In this document: in pieces, positions 34,898 through 43,680 of the stretch
Numbering within the stretch: position 1 is the stretch's first letter
How the letters are laid out: the number at the start of each line of letters is the position of its first letter
Source: Chitinophaga sp. GbtcB8
Lineage (GTDB): Bacteria; Bacteroidota; Bacteroidia; Chitinophagales; Chitinophagaceae
Length of the DNA: 64,000 bases
Reading direction: 5' to 3'
Assembly (NCBI RefSeq): GCF_019091455.1
Contig: NZ_JAGXJN010000028.1
Span: 1 to 64,000 of the forward strand
Program-made: the position numbers and the translations under genes
The notes under the pieces: model-generated
Seen by the model: only the letters and a program-made list of their open reading frames with translations
Databases searched by the model: none
What the model was told of the DNA's origin: nothing

Positions 34898-35959
34898 ATG
34901 ATCAACCGTCTTTTATGTTTAGTGTTATTGATGTTTGCCAGCTCCTGTTCAAGAAGCAACGGAACAGATGGCAATACCAATAAGCCGGATACTTCCGGCG
35001 CTACTTTTACCAATCCCTTATTAAACAGCGGGCCTGATCCCTGGGTAATATTTAAGGATGGTAAATATTATTATACCAATACGCTGGGCAACCGCATCGG
35101 GTTGATCGCTACTACCAAAATGTCGGAGCTGGGCAAGCAGTCTATGAACACCGTATGGACGGCGCCTGCCAGCGGCCCGTATTCCCGCGAGATCTGGGCG
35201 CCGGAGCTGCATTACGTGCAGGGTAAATGGTATGTTTATTTTGCGGCCGATGATGGTAATAACGACAACCATCGTATGTACGTAATTGAAAATGCCAGCG
35301 CAGATCCTACACAGGGCAGCTGGACCTTTAAGGGAAAGGTAGCAGATGCTACCGATAAATGGGCCATTGATGGCTCTGTATTTGAATACAACAACCAGCT
35401 GTACATGATCTGGTCCGGCTGGGAAGGCGATGTGAATACCCAGCAGCTGATCTATATTGCCGCTATGAGCAATCCCTGGACTATTAGCGGTGCACGGGTC
35501 ATGATCTCCGCGCCCACTTATGACTGGGAGAAAAAAGGTGCCAGCGGTGGGCTGCCGCAGGTGAATGAGGGACCGGAAATATTGAAGAATGCAGCAGGAC
35601 GCGTATTCCTTACTTACTCTGCCAGCGGGTGCTGGACCGATGATTATGCGCTGGGAATGCTGACCTTAAAGGAGGGCGGTAACCCGCTGAATGCGGCAGA
35701 CTGGCAAAAGAGCGCTACACCTGTTTTTACAAAGAGCGAGAGCGCCGGCGCTTTTGGACCGGGGCACAACGGGTTCTTTAAATCCATTGATCAAAAGGAA
35801 GACTGGATCATTTACCATGCTAACCCGCTGCCAGGGCAGGGTTGTGGTGGTAAAAGAAGTCCGCGTATGCAGCCGTTTACCTGGAAGGCAGATGGCACGC
35901 CGGATTTTAAAACACCGGTTAATATAGGTATGGCTATTAAAGTACCCTCCGGGGAATAA
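34898..35959 (+). CDS. GH43 family glycoside hydrolase lipoprotein
   Basis: A 353-residue five-bladed-propeller glycosidase. The signal peptide ends in FASSC (C17). The GH43 catalytic triad is visible: general base D47 in GPDPWV, pKa-modulating D158 in AIDGSVF, and general acid E224 in VNEGPEIL. The family holds alpha-L-arabinofuranosidases, endo-arabinanases and beta-xylosidases, so arabinose- or xylose-containing polysaccharide is the likely target; the exact subfamily cannot be read. It lies 15 bp after SusD, and a hairpin terminator follows, closing a SusC-SusD-GH43 operon. Confidence 0.9.
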   Translation: MINRLLCLVLLMFASSCSRSNGTDGNTNKPDTSGATFTNPLLNSGPDPWVIFKDGKYYYTNTLGNRIGLIATTKMSELGKQSMNTVWTAPASGPYSREIWAPELHYVQGKWYVYFAADDGNNDNHRMYVIENASADPTQGSWTFKGKVADATDKWAIDGSVFEYNNQLYMIWSGWEGDVNTQQLIYIAAMSNPWTISGARVMISAPTYDWEKKGASGGLPQVNEGPEILKNAAGRVFLTYSASGCWTDDYALGMLTLKEGGNPLNAADWQKSATPVFTKSESAGAFGPGHNGFFKSIDQKEDWIIYHANPLPGQGCGGKRSPRMQPFTWKADGTPDFKTPVNIGMAIKVPSGE

Positions 35960-35985
35960 TAATAAGCAAAGCACAAGGGACATAA

Positions 35986-36016
35986 AGCGGCTGCGCAAAT
36001 GAGTAGCCGCTTTTTT
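35986..36016 (+). terminator. Rho-independent terminator after SusCD-GH43
   Basis: AGCGGCT (35986-35992) pairs with AGCCGCT (36005-36011) across a 12-nt loop, followed by a run of six T. It separates the PUL operon from the AraC gene. Confidence 0.75.
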
Positions 36017-36044
36017 ATGCCTTTGATTTTCTTACTTTTATAAT

Positions 36045-36914
36045 ATGAAAAAACATCCCCTCCCGGATAAAAAATTCTTTGACCTGCAGGCGCAGAACCA
36101 GTTCAATGTGCAGCAATATGCCTCTTCCGGCTCCCTGGAAGCCACGCCTTACAACCGGAGGGATTTTTATAAGATCTGGGTGCTGATCGGGAAAAGCATC
36201 CTGCATTATGCAGACCGTAGTATTGAGATCAACCAGCCGGCATTGATCTTCACCAATCCATTGGTGCCTTATTCCCTGGAAAGCAAGGTGGCAGCGCGTA
36301 AAGGATACTCCTGCATTTTTACGGAAGCTTTTCTGAAAGCAGGCGGGCGTATAGAGCACCTGCAGCAGTCCACACTTTTTAAGACCGGTAGCGATAAGGT
36401 GTTTTTCCTGGACAAAACACAGCTGGCTGCTGTAAACAGGATCTATGAAGATATGATGACGGAGCTGGCAACAGACTATGTTTATAAGTATGATGTGATC
36501 CGTAATTATGTGAACCTGCTGATCCATATATCCCTGAAAATGCGGCCGGCGCTTAGTTCCGCACCACATGCAAATGCAGCTACCCGTATTGCTGCCCTGT
36601 TCATGGAGCTGCTGGAAAGACAGTTCCCCATCAGCTCACCGGACCGGGAGCTGAAGCTGAAAAAGGCCAATGATTTTGCAAAAAGCCTTTCCGTACATGT
36701 AAACCATTTGAACCATGCAGTAAAGGAGGTAACCGGCAAATCTACCAGCATCCTGATCTCCGAACGGATTACCCATGAAGCCCAGGCCTTATTAAAACAT
36801 ACGGACTGGAGCGTATCAGATATTGCATTAAGCCTGGGCTTTGAATACCCTACCTATTTCAACAACTTTTTCAAGAAGAACACGGGCGTTACTCCTTTAT
36901 CGCTCCGCAGGTAA
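36045..36914 (+). CDS. AraC family transcriptional regulator
   Basis: A 289-residue regulator, paralogous to the one at 9457-10392 (shared segments NRRDFYKI, ALIFTNPLVP, HVNHLNHAVKEVTGKSTS). The N-terminal part is cupin-like and the C-terminal AraC domain ends IALSLGFEYPTYFNNFFKKNTGVTP. It lies after a terminator and 87 bp before an aldo/keto reductase on the same strand, a typical regulator-oxidoreductase pair. It is thus probably independent of the PUL upstream. Confidence 0.9.
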   Translation: MKKHPLPDKKFFDLQAQNQFNVQQYASSGSLEATPYNRRDFYKIWVLIGKSILHYADRSIEINQPALIFTNPLVPYSLESKVAARKGYSCIFTEAFLKAGGRIEHLQQSTLFKTGSDKVFFLDKTQLAAVNRIYEDMMTELATDYVYKYDVIRNYVNLLIHISLKMRPALSSAPHANAATRIAALFMELLERQFPISSPDRELKLKKANDFAKSLSVHVNHLNHAVKEVTGKSTSILISERITHEAQALLKHTDWSVSDIALSLGFEYPTYFNNFFKKNTGVTPLSLRR

Positions 36915-37001
36915 TACTTTGATTTTTATACTTTTTACTTTGAAAGGCATTATGCCGGCCTGGCAGGTACCGCTAATTTTGTAGTATAAAATCTTACAAA
37001 C

Positions 37002-38039
37002 ATGCGATACAATTTGTTAGGTAATACCGGTATGAAAGTTTCTGAGCTTTGCCTGGGAACCATGACCTTTGGCGGCAGTGGCCGTTTCGCTGCCATTGGC
37101 AGCTTAGGGCAGGAGAGTGTGGATGGATTGATGAAAACAGCCATTGATGCAGGCGTGAATTTTATAGACACTGCCAATGTATATTCATTCGGGCAATCGG
37201 AAGAGCTTACGGGGCAGGCTATACGTAATTTAGGTATTAACCGGGATGAGCTGGTGATTGCTACCAAGGTATTCCGTCCTATGACGCCTGGTCCCAATAA
37301 CCAGGGACTAAGCCGCAAACACATTATGCAGCAGGCAGATGCCAGCCTTAAAAGACTGCAAACAGATTATATTGATCTTTACCAGGTGCATGCTTTTGAC
37401 CCGCTTACACCGCTGGAAGAAACACTGGATGTACTGAATGACCTGGTGCGCAGCGGCAAGGTGCGGTATATAGGCGCCAGTAACCTGTTTGCCTGGCAGC
37501 TGATGAAATCATTAAGCTATTCAGCGCACAATCACCTGGCTAAATTTGTAAGCCTGCAGGCATACTATACCATTGCCAGCCGTGAAATGGAGCGGGAGCT
37601 GATACCCCTGTTAAATGATCAGCAGGTGGGCCTGATGGTATGGAGCCCTTTGGCCGGCGGTTTACTAAGCGGCAAATATAAGCGCGGGCAGGCGCCGGAG
37701 GAAGGCCGTTTGGCGGGCTTTGATATTATACAGGTGAATAAGGAAAGGGCATTTGATATCCTGGATGTGCTACACACAATGGCGGAAGCAAAAGGCGCTA
37801 CCGTGGCCCAGCTTTCACTGGCCTGGCTGCTGCACCAGCGCGCAGTTACGAGTGTGATTATTGGCGCTAATAAACCTGTGCAGCTAACAGATAACCTGGC
37901 AGCGGTGAATGTACAGTTTACGCCGGAAGAGCTGCAGCAATTGGATAAGGTAAGCCAGCTTACTAAAGAATATCCGGCCTGGGTGCTGGAAAATGTAGCG
38001 GCTGATCGTGTGCGGCAGGGGTGGGCGCAAGGAGGATAA
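37002..38039 (+). CDS. Aldo/keto reductase
   Basis: A 345-residue (beta/alpha)8 NADPH-dependent oxidoreductase. The catalytic tetrad is present: D56 and Y61 in FIDTANVY, Lys in VIATKVF near 88, and His in YQVHAFDPL near 126. The C-terminal nucleotide-binding segment reads SVIIGANKPVQL. It is closest in look to the YajO/YccK-like AKR subgroup; the substrate is unknown. It follows the AraC gene, which probably regulates it. A dispersed palindromic repeat starts 2 bp after the stop codon. Confidence 0.92.
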   Translation: MRYNLLGNTGMKVSELCLGTMTFGGSGRFAAIGSLGQESVDGLMKTAIDAGVNFIDTANVYSFGQSEELTGQAIRNLGINRDELVIATKVFRPMTPGPNNQGLSRKHIMQQADASLKRLQTDYIDLYQVHAFDPLTPLEETLDVLNDLVRSGKVRYIGASNLFAWQLMKSLSYSAHNHLAKFVSLQAYYTIASREMERELIPLLNDQQVGLMVWSPLAGGLLSGKYKRGQAPEEGRLAGFDIIQVNKERAFDILDVLHTMAEAKGATVAQLSLAWLLHQRAVTSVIIGANKPVQLTDNLAAVNVQFTPEELQQLDKVSQLTKEYPAWVLENVAADRVRQGWAQGG

Positions 38040-38040
38040 C

Positions 38041-38170
38041 AAGAATGTAAAATCTTGAATGTAAAATTTCAAATGTAAAAGTGAAATGCCGCGAACATGA
38101 GCCTGTACCCGGTATCGCAGCATTTCACTTTTACATTTATGATTTAAAATTTTACATTTTACATTCTTTA
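38041..38170. repeat. Dispersed AATGTAAAA palindromic repeat, copy 1
   Basis: An approximately 130-bp imperfect inverted repeat made of iterated AATGTAAAA/TTTTACATT units around a GC-rich inner stem (GTGAAATGC...GCATTTCAC) and a roughly 20-nt loop. It fills the whole space between the convergent aldo/keto reductase and SPFH genes and runs into the SPFH stop codon. Its right arm (38128-38166) is identical, as reverse complement, to 54292-54330 in copy 2 over 39 bases. The loops also resemble each other in inverted orientation, so copy 1 is copy 2 reversed. Confidence 0.85.
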
Positions 38171-39145
38171 TAACTCTTTCATCAGCTCCTGCTTTTTAAG
38201 CTTGTACTCTTCTTCATCCAGCAGCCCTTCATCAAACAATTCCTTCAGCGCTTTAAGCCGGTCTTTAACAGAGGGCGTGCTGGCAGCAGGTTGGGGCGCC
38301 GGCTGGTTCAGGTTCAATGCGGTGATCACGTGCGCTGCCTGTCCGCCTTCATTCTTAGCAGCTTCGCGCATAGCCATCATTTTCTGCAGGGTTTCAAAAG
38401 GTACGCCTGCCAGTTGTGCCGCCTTTACATCGGCCTGCACATCGGAAATGCCGCCAATCCTTTTATTGGTTTCTTCATCAAAGGCAGCGCCTTCTATGCG
38501 AAAATCCAGCAGGATAAAGCCAAATTCCTCAAACTCCTTAACCGTTTTCTCCGCCGCATCAGCTGCTATTTTTTCAAGATTGCTGTCAACTTCTGCGTAG
38601 GAGAATTTTGCATTGGCCAGGTATTGGCCAATGGGTTGCGAGATCCTGGAAAGCAGCAGCTCCTGCAGGTCGTATGCATAATACACGGACTTAGCCGCTA
38701 CAATGCGCGTAAAGAATTCCGCTGCCTGAACGATCTTAATAGAAAAGTTTCCGTAAGCGCGCAGGTTCACCGGGAAACTATATACAGGATCATTATACGT
38801 AATGGGAATGCGCGTGCCCCAGCGGATGTTCACGATTTCCGCGGTCCGGTAAAACCAAAGACCGGTTTTATGCTCACTCTCAAAAAAGTTCAGGAACTTT
38901 TTAAGCGTGGTAATAAAAGGTTTGTTATCTGTTTCCAGGTTATACATACCTGGTTCAGAGAAGGTGCCTTCTATTTTACCTTCGTATGTGAAAATGCAGC
39001 CCTGCCCGGGTTGTATAACCAGCGTAGAGGCATTCTTGATCTCATCATTCCGGCCCGTGAATTTCCTGAAGATCTCCCATTCCTGCGGGTCATCCCAGGT
39101 TATAACGGAGCGGAACTGGTTCTTAGTAGCATCTAATAAGCCCAT
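38168..39145 (-). CDS. SPFH-domain protein with C-terminal SHOCT segment
   Basis: A 325-residue protein of the SPFH (stomatin/prohibitin/flotillin) superfamily, of the 'virion core protein'/YdjI-like type that lacks an N-terminal membrane helix. The SPFH core covers about residues 30-230. A Gln/Pro-rich linker (about 275-293) leads to a C-terminal SHOCT module (DRLKALKELFDEGLLDEEEY), a short oligomerisation domain. SPFH proteins build ring-like scaffolds on membranes. It is the last gene of a four-gene minus-strand operon, following its neighbour by a single base. Its function in this context is not known. Confidence 0.88.
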   Translation of the reverse strand: MGLLDATKNQFRSVITWDDPQEWEIFRKFTGRNDEIKNASTLVIQPGQGCIFTYEGKIEGTFSEPGMYNLETDNKPFITTLKKFLNFFESEHKTGLWFYRTAEIVNIRWGTRIPITYNDPVYSFPVNLRAYGNFSIKIVQAAEFFTRIVAAKSVYYAYDLQELLLSRISQPIGQYLANAKFSYAEVDSNLEKIAADAAEKTVKEFEEFGFILLDFRIEGAAFDEETNKRIGGISDVQADVKAAQLAGVPFETLQKMMAMREAAKNEGGQAAHVITALNLNQPAPQPAASTPSVKDRLKALKELFDEGLLDEEEYKLKKQELMKEL

Positions 39146-39146
39146 A

Positions 39147-39707
39147 TCAGAAATTTATATCTCCTGCGAGATCGGTTTTGTGATCCTGGTAATATGCTTC
39201 AAAATGATTGCTCCATTTGTCCTGTATCTGCTGAAAGTACTGGAATTTTTCTGCATAATCCGGCTGTGTATGATCCAGCAGGTTGTTCTGGTAATTCATG
39301 TAGTGCATATTCAACGCACCCCATTTACCCAGGTCAATGCCGTAGCTTTCCAGCACGGTTACGGGATCTACGCCATGGCTGGCTGCCACGGACTGGTGCC
39401 AGAATATTTTCTGATAAGCATCATAATCCGGTGCCAGGTGCAGCAGGTCACCGGCATTGGAAGCGGTGGTTTCCCCGGCAAAGCGGCCTGCTTTGGGGTT
39501 GGCAAACAGCTCACCATATTTGGTGGCGTAGTTCATGTCTTCCGTCATCAGCTCACCCAGGCGTATGTTCCATTGATCTACTGTTTCGTCCCAAACGGGT
39601 TTTTCAAGCTGCAGGATCTGTAACAGGGTTGCTTCCGGCATGCCTTGTGCCAGGTTGCCGCAGGCGGCTGCATACTCTTCAAATGATACTCCGTTGATTG
39701 TTTCCAT
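39147..39707 (-). CDS. Unrecognised protein of the SPFH/zinc-ribbon cassette
   Basis: A 186-residue, acidic, probably helical cytosolic protein without signal peptide, membrane segments or cysteine clusters. It is rich in Trp/Tyr/His in its second half (IFWHQSVAASHGVD, KWGALNMHYMNYQNNL). A segment LFANPKAGRFAGE near residue 70 looks conserved-like, but I cannot name the family. The gene is 1 bp upstream of the SPFH gene and 10 bp after the larger zinc-ribbon gene, so it is surely co-transcribed with them. The function is unknown; a role as partner or client of the SPFH scaffold is an inference. Confidence 0.75.
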   Translation of the reverse strand: METINGVSFEEYAAACGNLAQGMPEATLLQILQLEKPVWDETVDQWNIRLGELMTEDMNYATKYGELFANPKAGRFAGETTASNAGDLLHLAPDYDAYQKIFWHQSVAASHGVDPVTVLESYGIDLGKWGALNMHYMNYQNNLLDHTQPDYAEKFQYFQQIQDKWSNHFEAYYQDHKTDLAGDINF

Positions 39708-39717
39708 TGTTCTTATT

Positions 39718-40434
39718 TTAAAGTGTGAGGTTTACCTTTTTTTCAATATCCTGCTCACGGGTGTCAGCAGTGTGGGGCATGAGCTTAATGCGTTCATCAA
39801 AATATTTTTCACAATAAGCGCGCACGGCTTTTGGATAAACATCCCCCCCATTCTTCCTTGCCTGCAGCATAGCTTTATATTCCTGCAGGGCGTATAAAGC
39901 GGCCAGGTTATCTACTACGTTCCAGCCAATGGTGGCATACTTTGTTTCCGGCTCAAAAGTGTTTACCGCGCTGCAATAATTACAGGTAATATAATGCGCC
40001 CTGAAAAGATCTTTCTTTACCTGCAGGGGCGCATTACACTGGGTGCAGAAGAAATCGCGGTTGATGAGCTCAATGGCGTGATCATAATACTTCTGTGAAA
40101 GCTTGCCTTCCGTAATATATAACCAGAGCTGCATGCGTTCGTGCATGGCGTCGGAAGCGTGGTATCCTTTATGCGATTCATCCGCCCAATAATGGCCGCC
40201 ATCTGCCTGCATCAGGGGCAATACCTGCTGCTGCCAGGTGGTATCAATTTTCCGGATCACCGACTCATCTATCTGCATTCGTATAGCCATGAGCGTACGG
40301 AAAGAGGTATAATAGTCATAATTTTCTTCCAGGCTTTCCAGCACGGCCTGTTCACCATGTGCCAGCGATTCTTCAAAGCGTTTATCTATATTCCGGAGAA
40401 AGGTATCCCATCGTGCGATCAGCTGTTCTTTCAT
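39718..40434 (-). CDS. Zinc-ribbon-containing protein of the SPFH cassette
   Basis: A 238-residue cytosolic protein. The N-terminal 125 residues are helical, and a zinc ribbon follows (CTQCNAPL near 130 and CNYCSAVN near 150; two CxxC pairs). The remainder is helical. No catalytic motif is visible. The gene is 1 bp from the small zinc-ribbon gene upstream and 10 bp from the unrecognised gene downstream, forming a tight operon. The family is not one I can name; the zinc ribbon is clear. Confidence 0.78.
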   Translation of the reverse strand: MKEQLIARWDTFLRNIDKRFEESLAHGEQAVLESLEENYDYYTSFRTLMAIRMQIDESVIRKIDTTWQQQVLPLMQADGGHYWADESHKGYHASDAMHERMQLWLYITEGKLSQKYYDHAIELINRDFFCTQCNAPLQVKKDLFRAHYITCNYCSAVNTFEPETKYATIGWNVVDNLAALYALQEYKAMLQARKNGGDVYPKAVRAYCEKYFDERIKLMPHTADTREQDIEKKVNLTL

Positions 40435-40435
40435 A

Positions 40436-40642
40436 TCAGGGTTTGCCTGGTTTAATGATCAGTTCTATATTCATGAATTTGAACCCGCAGTAAGCGCAGG
40501 TGCCTATATTGGTGTTAACCGGTCTGGGGGCGGCACATTGCGGGCAGGTAACGGTTTGTAACGCAGCCTCCTCTTTTGTATTATCCCATTTTTTGGCGGT
40601 TTCCTTTGATATGTCTGAGATCTTCTTAAATGGATTACTCAT
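40436..40642 (-). CDS. Small zinc-ribbon protein, first gene of the SPFH cassette
   Basis: A 68-residue protein with a C-terminal zinc ribbon (CPQCAAPRP and CAYCGFKF, two CxxC pairs 15 residues apart) and a basic helical N-terminus (FKKISDISKETAKKW). It opens the operon that ends with the SPFH-SHOCT gene. Its CPQC...CAYCG type of ribbon resembles the double-cysteine ribbons that accompany SPFH/SHOCT proteins in other bacteria. It is below 100 residues, but its start, cysteine pattern and 1-bp coupling make it convincing. Confidence 0.8.
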   Translation of the reverse strand: MSNPFKKISDISKETAKKWDNTKEEAALQTVTCPQCAAPRPVNTNIGTCAYCGFKFMNIELIIKPGKP

Positions 40643-40774
40643 AAGCCCTCTGCTTTTATTAGGGGGTGGTTAAAAAACAGGTTCAAGTTACAAAAGTTGT
40701 GCTAAAAATGCGAACCATGATCAGGATCACTAACAATACACGGAATATTAACAAAAAAATATTATACCACCGGA

Positions 40775-40803
40775 AAACAAAACGGCCGCCCATTGGGCAG
40801 CCG
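40775..40803 (-). terminator. Terminator of the GH43/trefoil gene
   Basis: On the minus strand a stem of CGGCTGCCC with GGGCGGCCG (one mismatch) and a 3-nt loop is followed by TTTTGTTTT. It lies 26 bp after the GH43 stop codon. Confidence 0.7.
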
Positions 40804-40828
40804 CCTGTTTCATAATCATCGTTCGCCG

Positions 40829-42226
40829 TTATTGATTTACATTGAATCTTTCTGAAGCACCGGCCGTGCTGTGGTTACAGGTCATGGCCTGTGTGCCGTT
40901 CTCACTGGAAATATACAGGCCGTTATTACCTTTCAGGGAAATGGTGCCATCTGTATTATTGATCCATTCAAACTGCTCCCAGGGGCCAATGGCCGCACGG
41001 TTACAGTTTATCGGCTGCTGGCCGTTCTCTGAAGAAACATATTTGCCCTGTGTGAACAACGCTACTTTTCCATCACCGGCATCCATGATGGTGAATTGTT
41101 CCCAGCCCTGCGCAGTAGCACGGTTGCAGTTCATAGGCTGCTGCCCGTTCTCGCTGCTTACATAATTGTTATTGGAACCTTTCAGCGTAATGGTTTCGCC
41201 AATGGGTACAGGATTAGGATTGTTATTGTTACCCGGCGTCTGGATCACTTTCTGGATAGTGCCATCAGCATTATAGAAAAGCTTATCTACACAAATAGAC
41301 CTTGTCCAGTCGTTGTGGGAAATGGAGCTGTTATGATAAAATGCATACCACTGACCTTTGTATTCTACAATAGAACCATGATCGGTATAACTATCTGTAG
41401 GGTCAATGTACACGCCTTTGGAGGTCCAGGGCCCCAGAGGGCTGGTGCTGGTGGCATACTGCATACGGTTATGCTGCCCGTTCACGTCATGGTTATCTGC
41501 ATACGATAAATAATAAACGCCGTTTCGTTTATGCACCCACGTAGCTTCATGAAAATCTGTAAGGCCCTGCATGGTTTGCATGGCGCCATCAATCTCCATC
41601 ATGTTAGCTTTCAGCTTGCCGCCTTTGCAAACATTACCGCCGCCATAATAAAAATAGGCCTGCCCGTCATCATCCACAAACACGCAGGGATCAATAAGCG
41701 GTTCCAGCCCCTGGATGTAACCCTGTACCACAAAGTTGCGGGCAGGGCTGGTGCTGGTGGCCACGCCTATTTTCCAGCTGCTGCCCCAATCCGTTGCGCT
41801 GGGGTGCGGGAAATAAAAATAATAGGTGCCATTCTTGTAAGCGCAGTCAGGCGCCCACATAAAACCGCCTTCCGGCCGGCCCCAGGGTACCTGGCTGGCG
41901 CGCAGTATTTCTCCATGGTCTGTCCAGTGGATCATATCGTCCGTTGAAAATACATGGTACTGGTCCATCAGGTCGCAGCCGCGGGGCGGGTCAATGTCGT
42001 GGGACGGATATACATACAAACGTCCATCGGCCCACACGTGTGCCGATGGATCAGCCGTGTAAATGGACCTTACAAAAGGGTTTTCCGCCATATCCGCTAT
42101 AGCGGCTTTGGCTGAAGTTTTTAATTCGCCGGAAACGGCCTTGTTGTCATTGTTGGTAAATTGTTTGGTACAGCTGCAGCATAAAATTAACAGCGCTGCG
42201 ATGACGTGGTTACATAGGTTTTTCAT
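40829..42226 (-). CDS. GH43-type glycoside hydrolase with C-terminal triple-repeat (beta-trefoil-like) domain
   Basis: A 465-residue lipoprotein (lipobox near CCSC, C17 or C19). The five-bladed propeller at residues about 50-335 has the GH43 signatures YTADPSAHV (D59, base), EPLIDPCVF (modulating Asp) and HEATWVH (acid Glu). The C-terminal 125 residues hold three tandem repeats of about 38 residues, each with [YL]VSSENGQQ-x-x-x-CNR and a closing W-E-Q-F. This is the pattern of a fascin- or ricin-like beta-trefoil that probably binds carbohydrate. The activity is arabinosidase- or xylosidase-like by family, with details open. It is divergent from the esterase gene at 42432 (205-bp shared region), suggesting joint action on a substituted plant polysaccharide. 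Confidence 0.88.
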   Translation of the reverse strand: MKNLCNHVIAALLILCCSCTKQFTNNDNKAVSGELKTSAKAAIADMAENPFVRSIYTADPSAHVWADGRLYVYPSHDIDPPRGCDLMDQYHVFSTDDMIHWTDHGEILRASQVPWGRPEGGFMWAPDCAYKNGTYYFYFPHPSATDWGSSWKIGVATSTSPARNFVVQGYIQGLEPLIDPCVFVDDDGQAYFYYGGGNVCKGGKLKANMMEIDGAMQTMQGLTDFHEATWVHKRNGVYYLSYADNHDVNGQHNRMQYATSTSPLGPWTSKGVYIDPTDSYTDHGSIVEYKGQWYAFYHNSSISHNDWTRSICVDKLFYNADGTIQKVIQTPGNNNNPNPVPIGETITLKGSNNNYVSSENGQQPMNCNRATAQGWEQFTIMDAGDGKVALFTQGKYVSSENGQQPINCNRAAIGPWEQFEWINNTDGTISLKGNNGLYISSENGTQAMTCNHSTAGASERFNVNQ

Positions 42227-42431
42227 ACGGTTCTATTGGGTTAATTAATATAACCAAGTTAATGATTTTGCAGTATTGCGCTCACCAAAAAACGGAGTGC
42301 ATTACAATTGATTAATAGTCAATGCAGGTTACTCCTATTAATATACGGTTATAACCCACTTTTACAGGGTTTCATCACATTTCATAAAAGCATTTTCAGA
42401 ATTGCTTTACTCTTGTTTAAAAGCATTACAC

Positions 42432-43673
42432 ATGTTTACCCGGAAAACATTTCTTATTGTTATAACCACTCTTTTTGTTGCTGCTGTTGCGCATGCACAA
42501 AAGAATATTATAGTAGGTACCAGGGATACCGTTTATTCCAATACCTTACATGAAAACCGGCAGATCTGGGTGCATGCGCCGGAAAACAATGCACCGGATG
42601 GGATCTATGCACAGCGGCGTTGTCCTGTAATTTATGTGCTGGATGGCGATGATCATTTTAAGGCGGTGGTAGCAATGGTAGAACGGCTCAGCCAGGGAGG
42701 CCCCAATATTATGTTACCTCCTGTGATAGTGGTAGGCATACTTAATACAGACCGTAACCGCGATCTTACGCCTACCCATGTAACGGCTGCTGCAATGATG
42801 GATAGTGAATCTGTTGCACGTTCCGGTGGTGGCGACAAATTTATTTCCTTCCTGGAAAAGGAGCTGATACCGCACATAGATTCCTTATACCCAACAGCGC
42901 CCTACCGCGTATTAATAGGCCATTCCCTGGGAGGGCTGATGGCCATTCATTCCCTGCTCAATCACACCCGCCTGTTCAACGCTTACATTGCCATTGATCC
43001 CAGTGTGATGTGGGATGATCAGAAGCTGGTAAAACAGGCGCAATCAACGCTTGGAAAAAACAGTTTTGCCGGCAGGTCTTTATACCTGGCAGTGGCCAAT
43101 AATATAGATAATGGAATGCCTCCTACAAAGGATACAACAATACTTGGCTTCATAAAATTGCATACCCGTTCCATTATGGAGCTGGAACATGCTTTAGAAG
43201 CCAACCCGGAAAATGGATTGCGCTATAGCTGGAAGTATTATCCTGAGTATAATCATGGCACCGTGCCACTGGTGGCGGAATATGACGGGCTGCGGACGAT
43301 CTTTAGTTTTTATAATTATAACCTCTCTTTCCAGGAGCTGCTACAACCCAATTATAAAGGAGATACAGCGATCGTGCAACATTATGAAACAGTGAGCAGC
43401 ATAATGGGTTACAAAGTGTCCCCGGAGGAAGAGCTTGTGAATGTAATAGGCTATAACCTGATACAATCAAAACAGTTTGACCGCGCCTCTTACTTTTTAA
43501 AGATGAACATTGATAACTATCCTAAAAGTTTTAATGCCTATGATTCTATGGGTGATCTTTACGAAGCAAAAGGCGATCATGCTAACGCAAAAGCCTGTTA
43601 CCTGAAATCGCTTGCTATCAGGGAAACTCCTGATACCCGCAGGAAGCTGGAACAAATGAATAAGGGGAAGTAA
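42432..43673 (+). CDS. Secreted alpha/beta-hydrolase esterase (PF00756-like) with C-terminal TPR-like tail
   Basis: About 413 residues. The signal peptide ends VAHA-Q. The esterase D/Fes-type domain carries the nucleophile motif GHSLGG near residue 160 and the segment PVIYVLDGDDHF near 65. A His in HGTVP near 275 fits the catalytic triad. The C-terminal about 85 residues contain a TPR-like pair (AYDSMGDLYEAKGDHANAKACYLKSL). The track start ten codons upstream is not needed; the ATG at 42432 gives a proper signal peptide. Such proteins include feruloyl/acetyl-xylan esterases and siderophore esterases. Divergence from a GH43 gene favours the polysaccharide role, but this is inference. Confidence 0.85.
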   Translation: MFTRKTFLIVITTLFVAAVAHAQKNIIVGTRDTVYSNTLHENRQIWVHAPENNAPDGIYAQRRCPVIYVLDGDDHFKAVVAMVERLSQGGPNIMLPPVIVVGILNTDRNRDLTPTHVTAAAMMDSESVARSGGGDKFISFLEKELIPHIDSLYPTAPYRVLIGHSLGGLMAIHSLLNHTRLFNAYIAIDPSVMWDDQKLVKQAQSTLGKNSFAGRSLYLAVANNIDNGMPPTKDTTILGFIKLHTRSIMELEHALEANPENGLRYSWKYYPEYNHGTVPLVAEYDGLRTIFSFYNYNLSFQELLQPNYKGDTAIVQHYETVSSIMGYKVSPEEELVNVIGYNLIQSKQFDRASYFLKMNIDNYPKSFNAYDSMGDLYEAKGDHANAKACYLKSLAIRETPDTRRKLEQMNKGK

Positions 43674-43680
43674 TGCCGCA

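Noticed and set aside
38041..38170. CRISPR-like array, because AATGTAAAA recurs at short intervals
   Set aside because: The units are too short and symmetric, there are no regular unique spacers and no cas genes; it is an inverted repeat.
38291..39623. Long plus-strand frames (281 and 238 residues) opposite the SPFH and neighbouring genes
   Set aside because: They have no family features, no promoter or sensible start context, and lie antisense to well-supported genes; they are codon-usage shadows.
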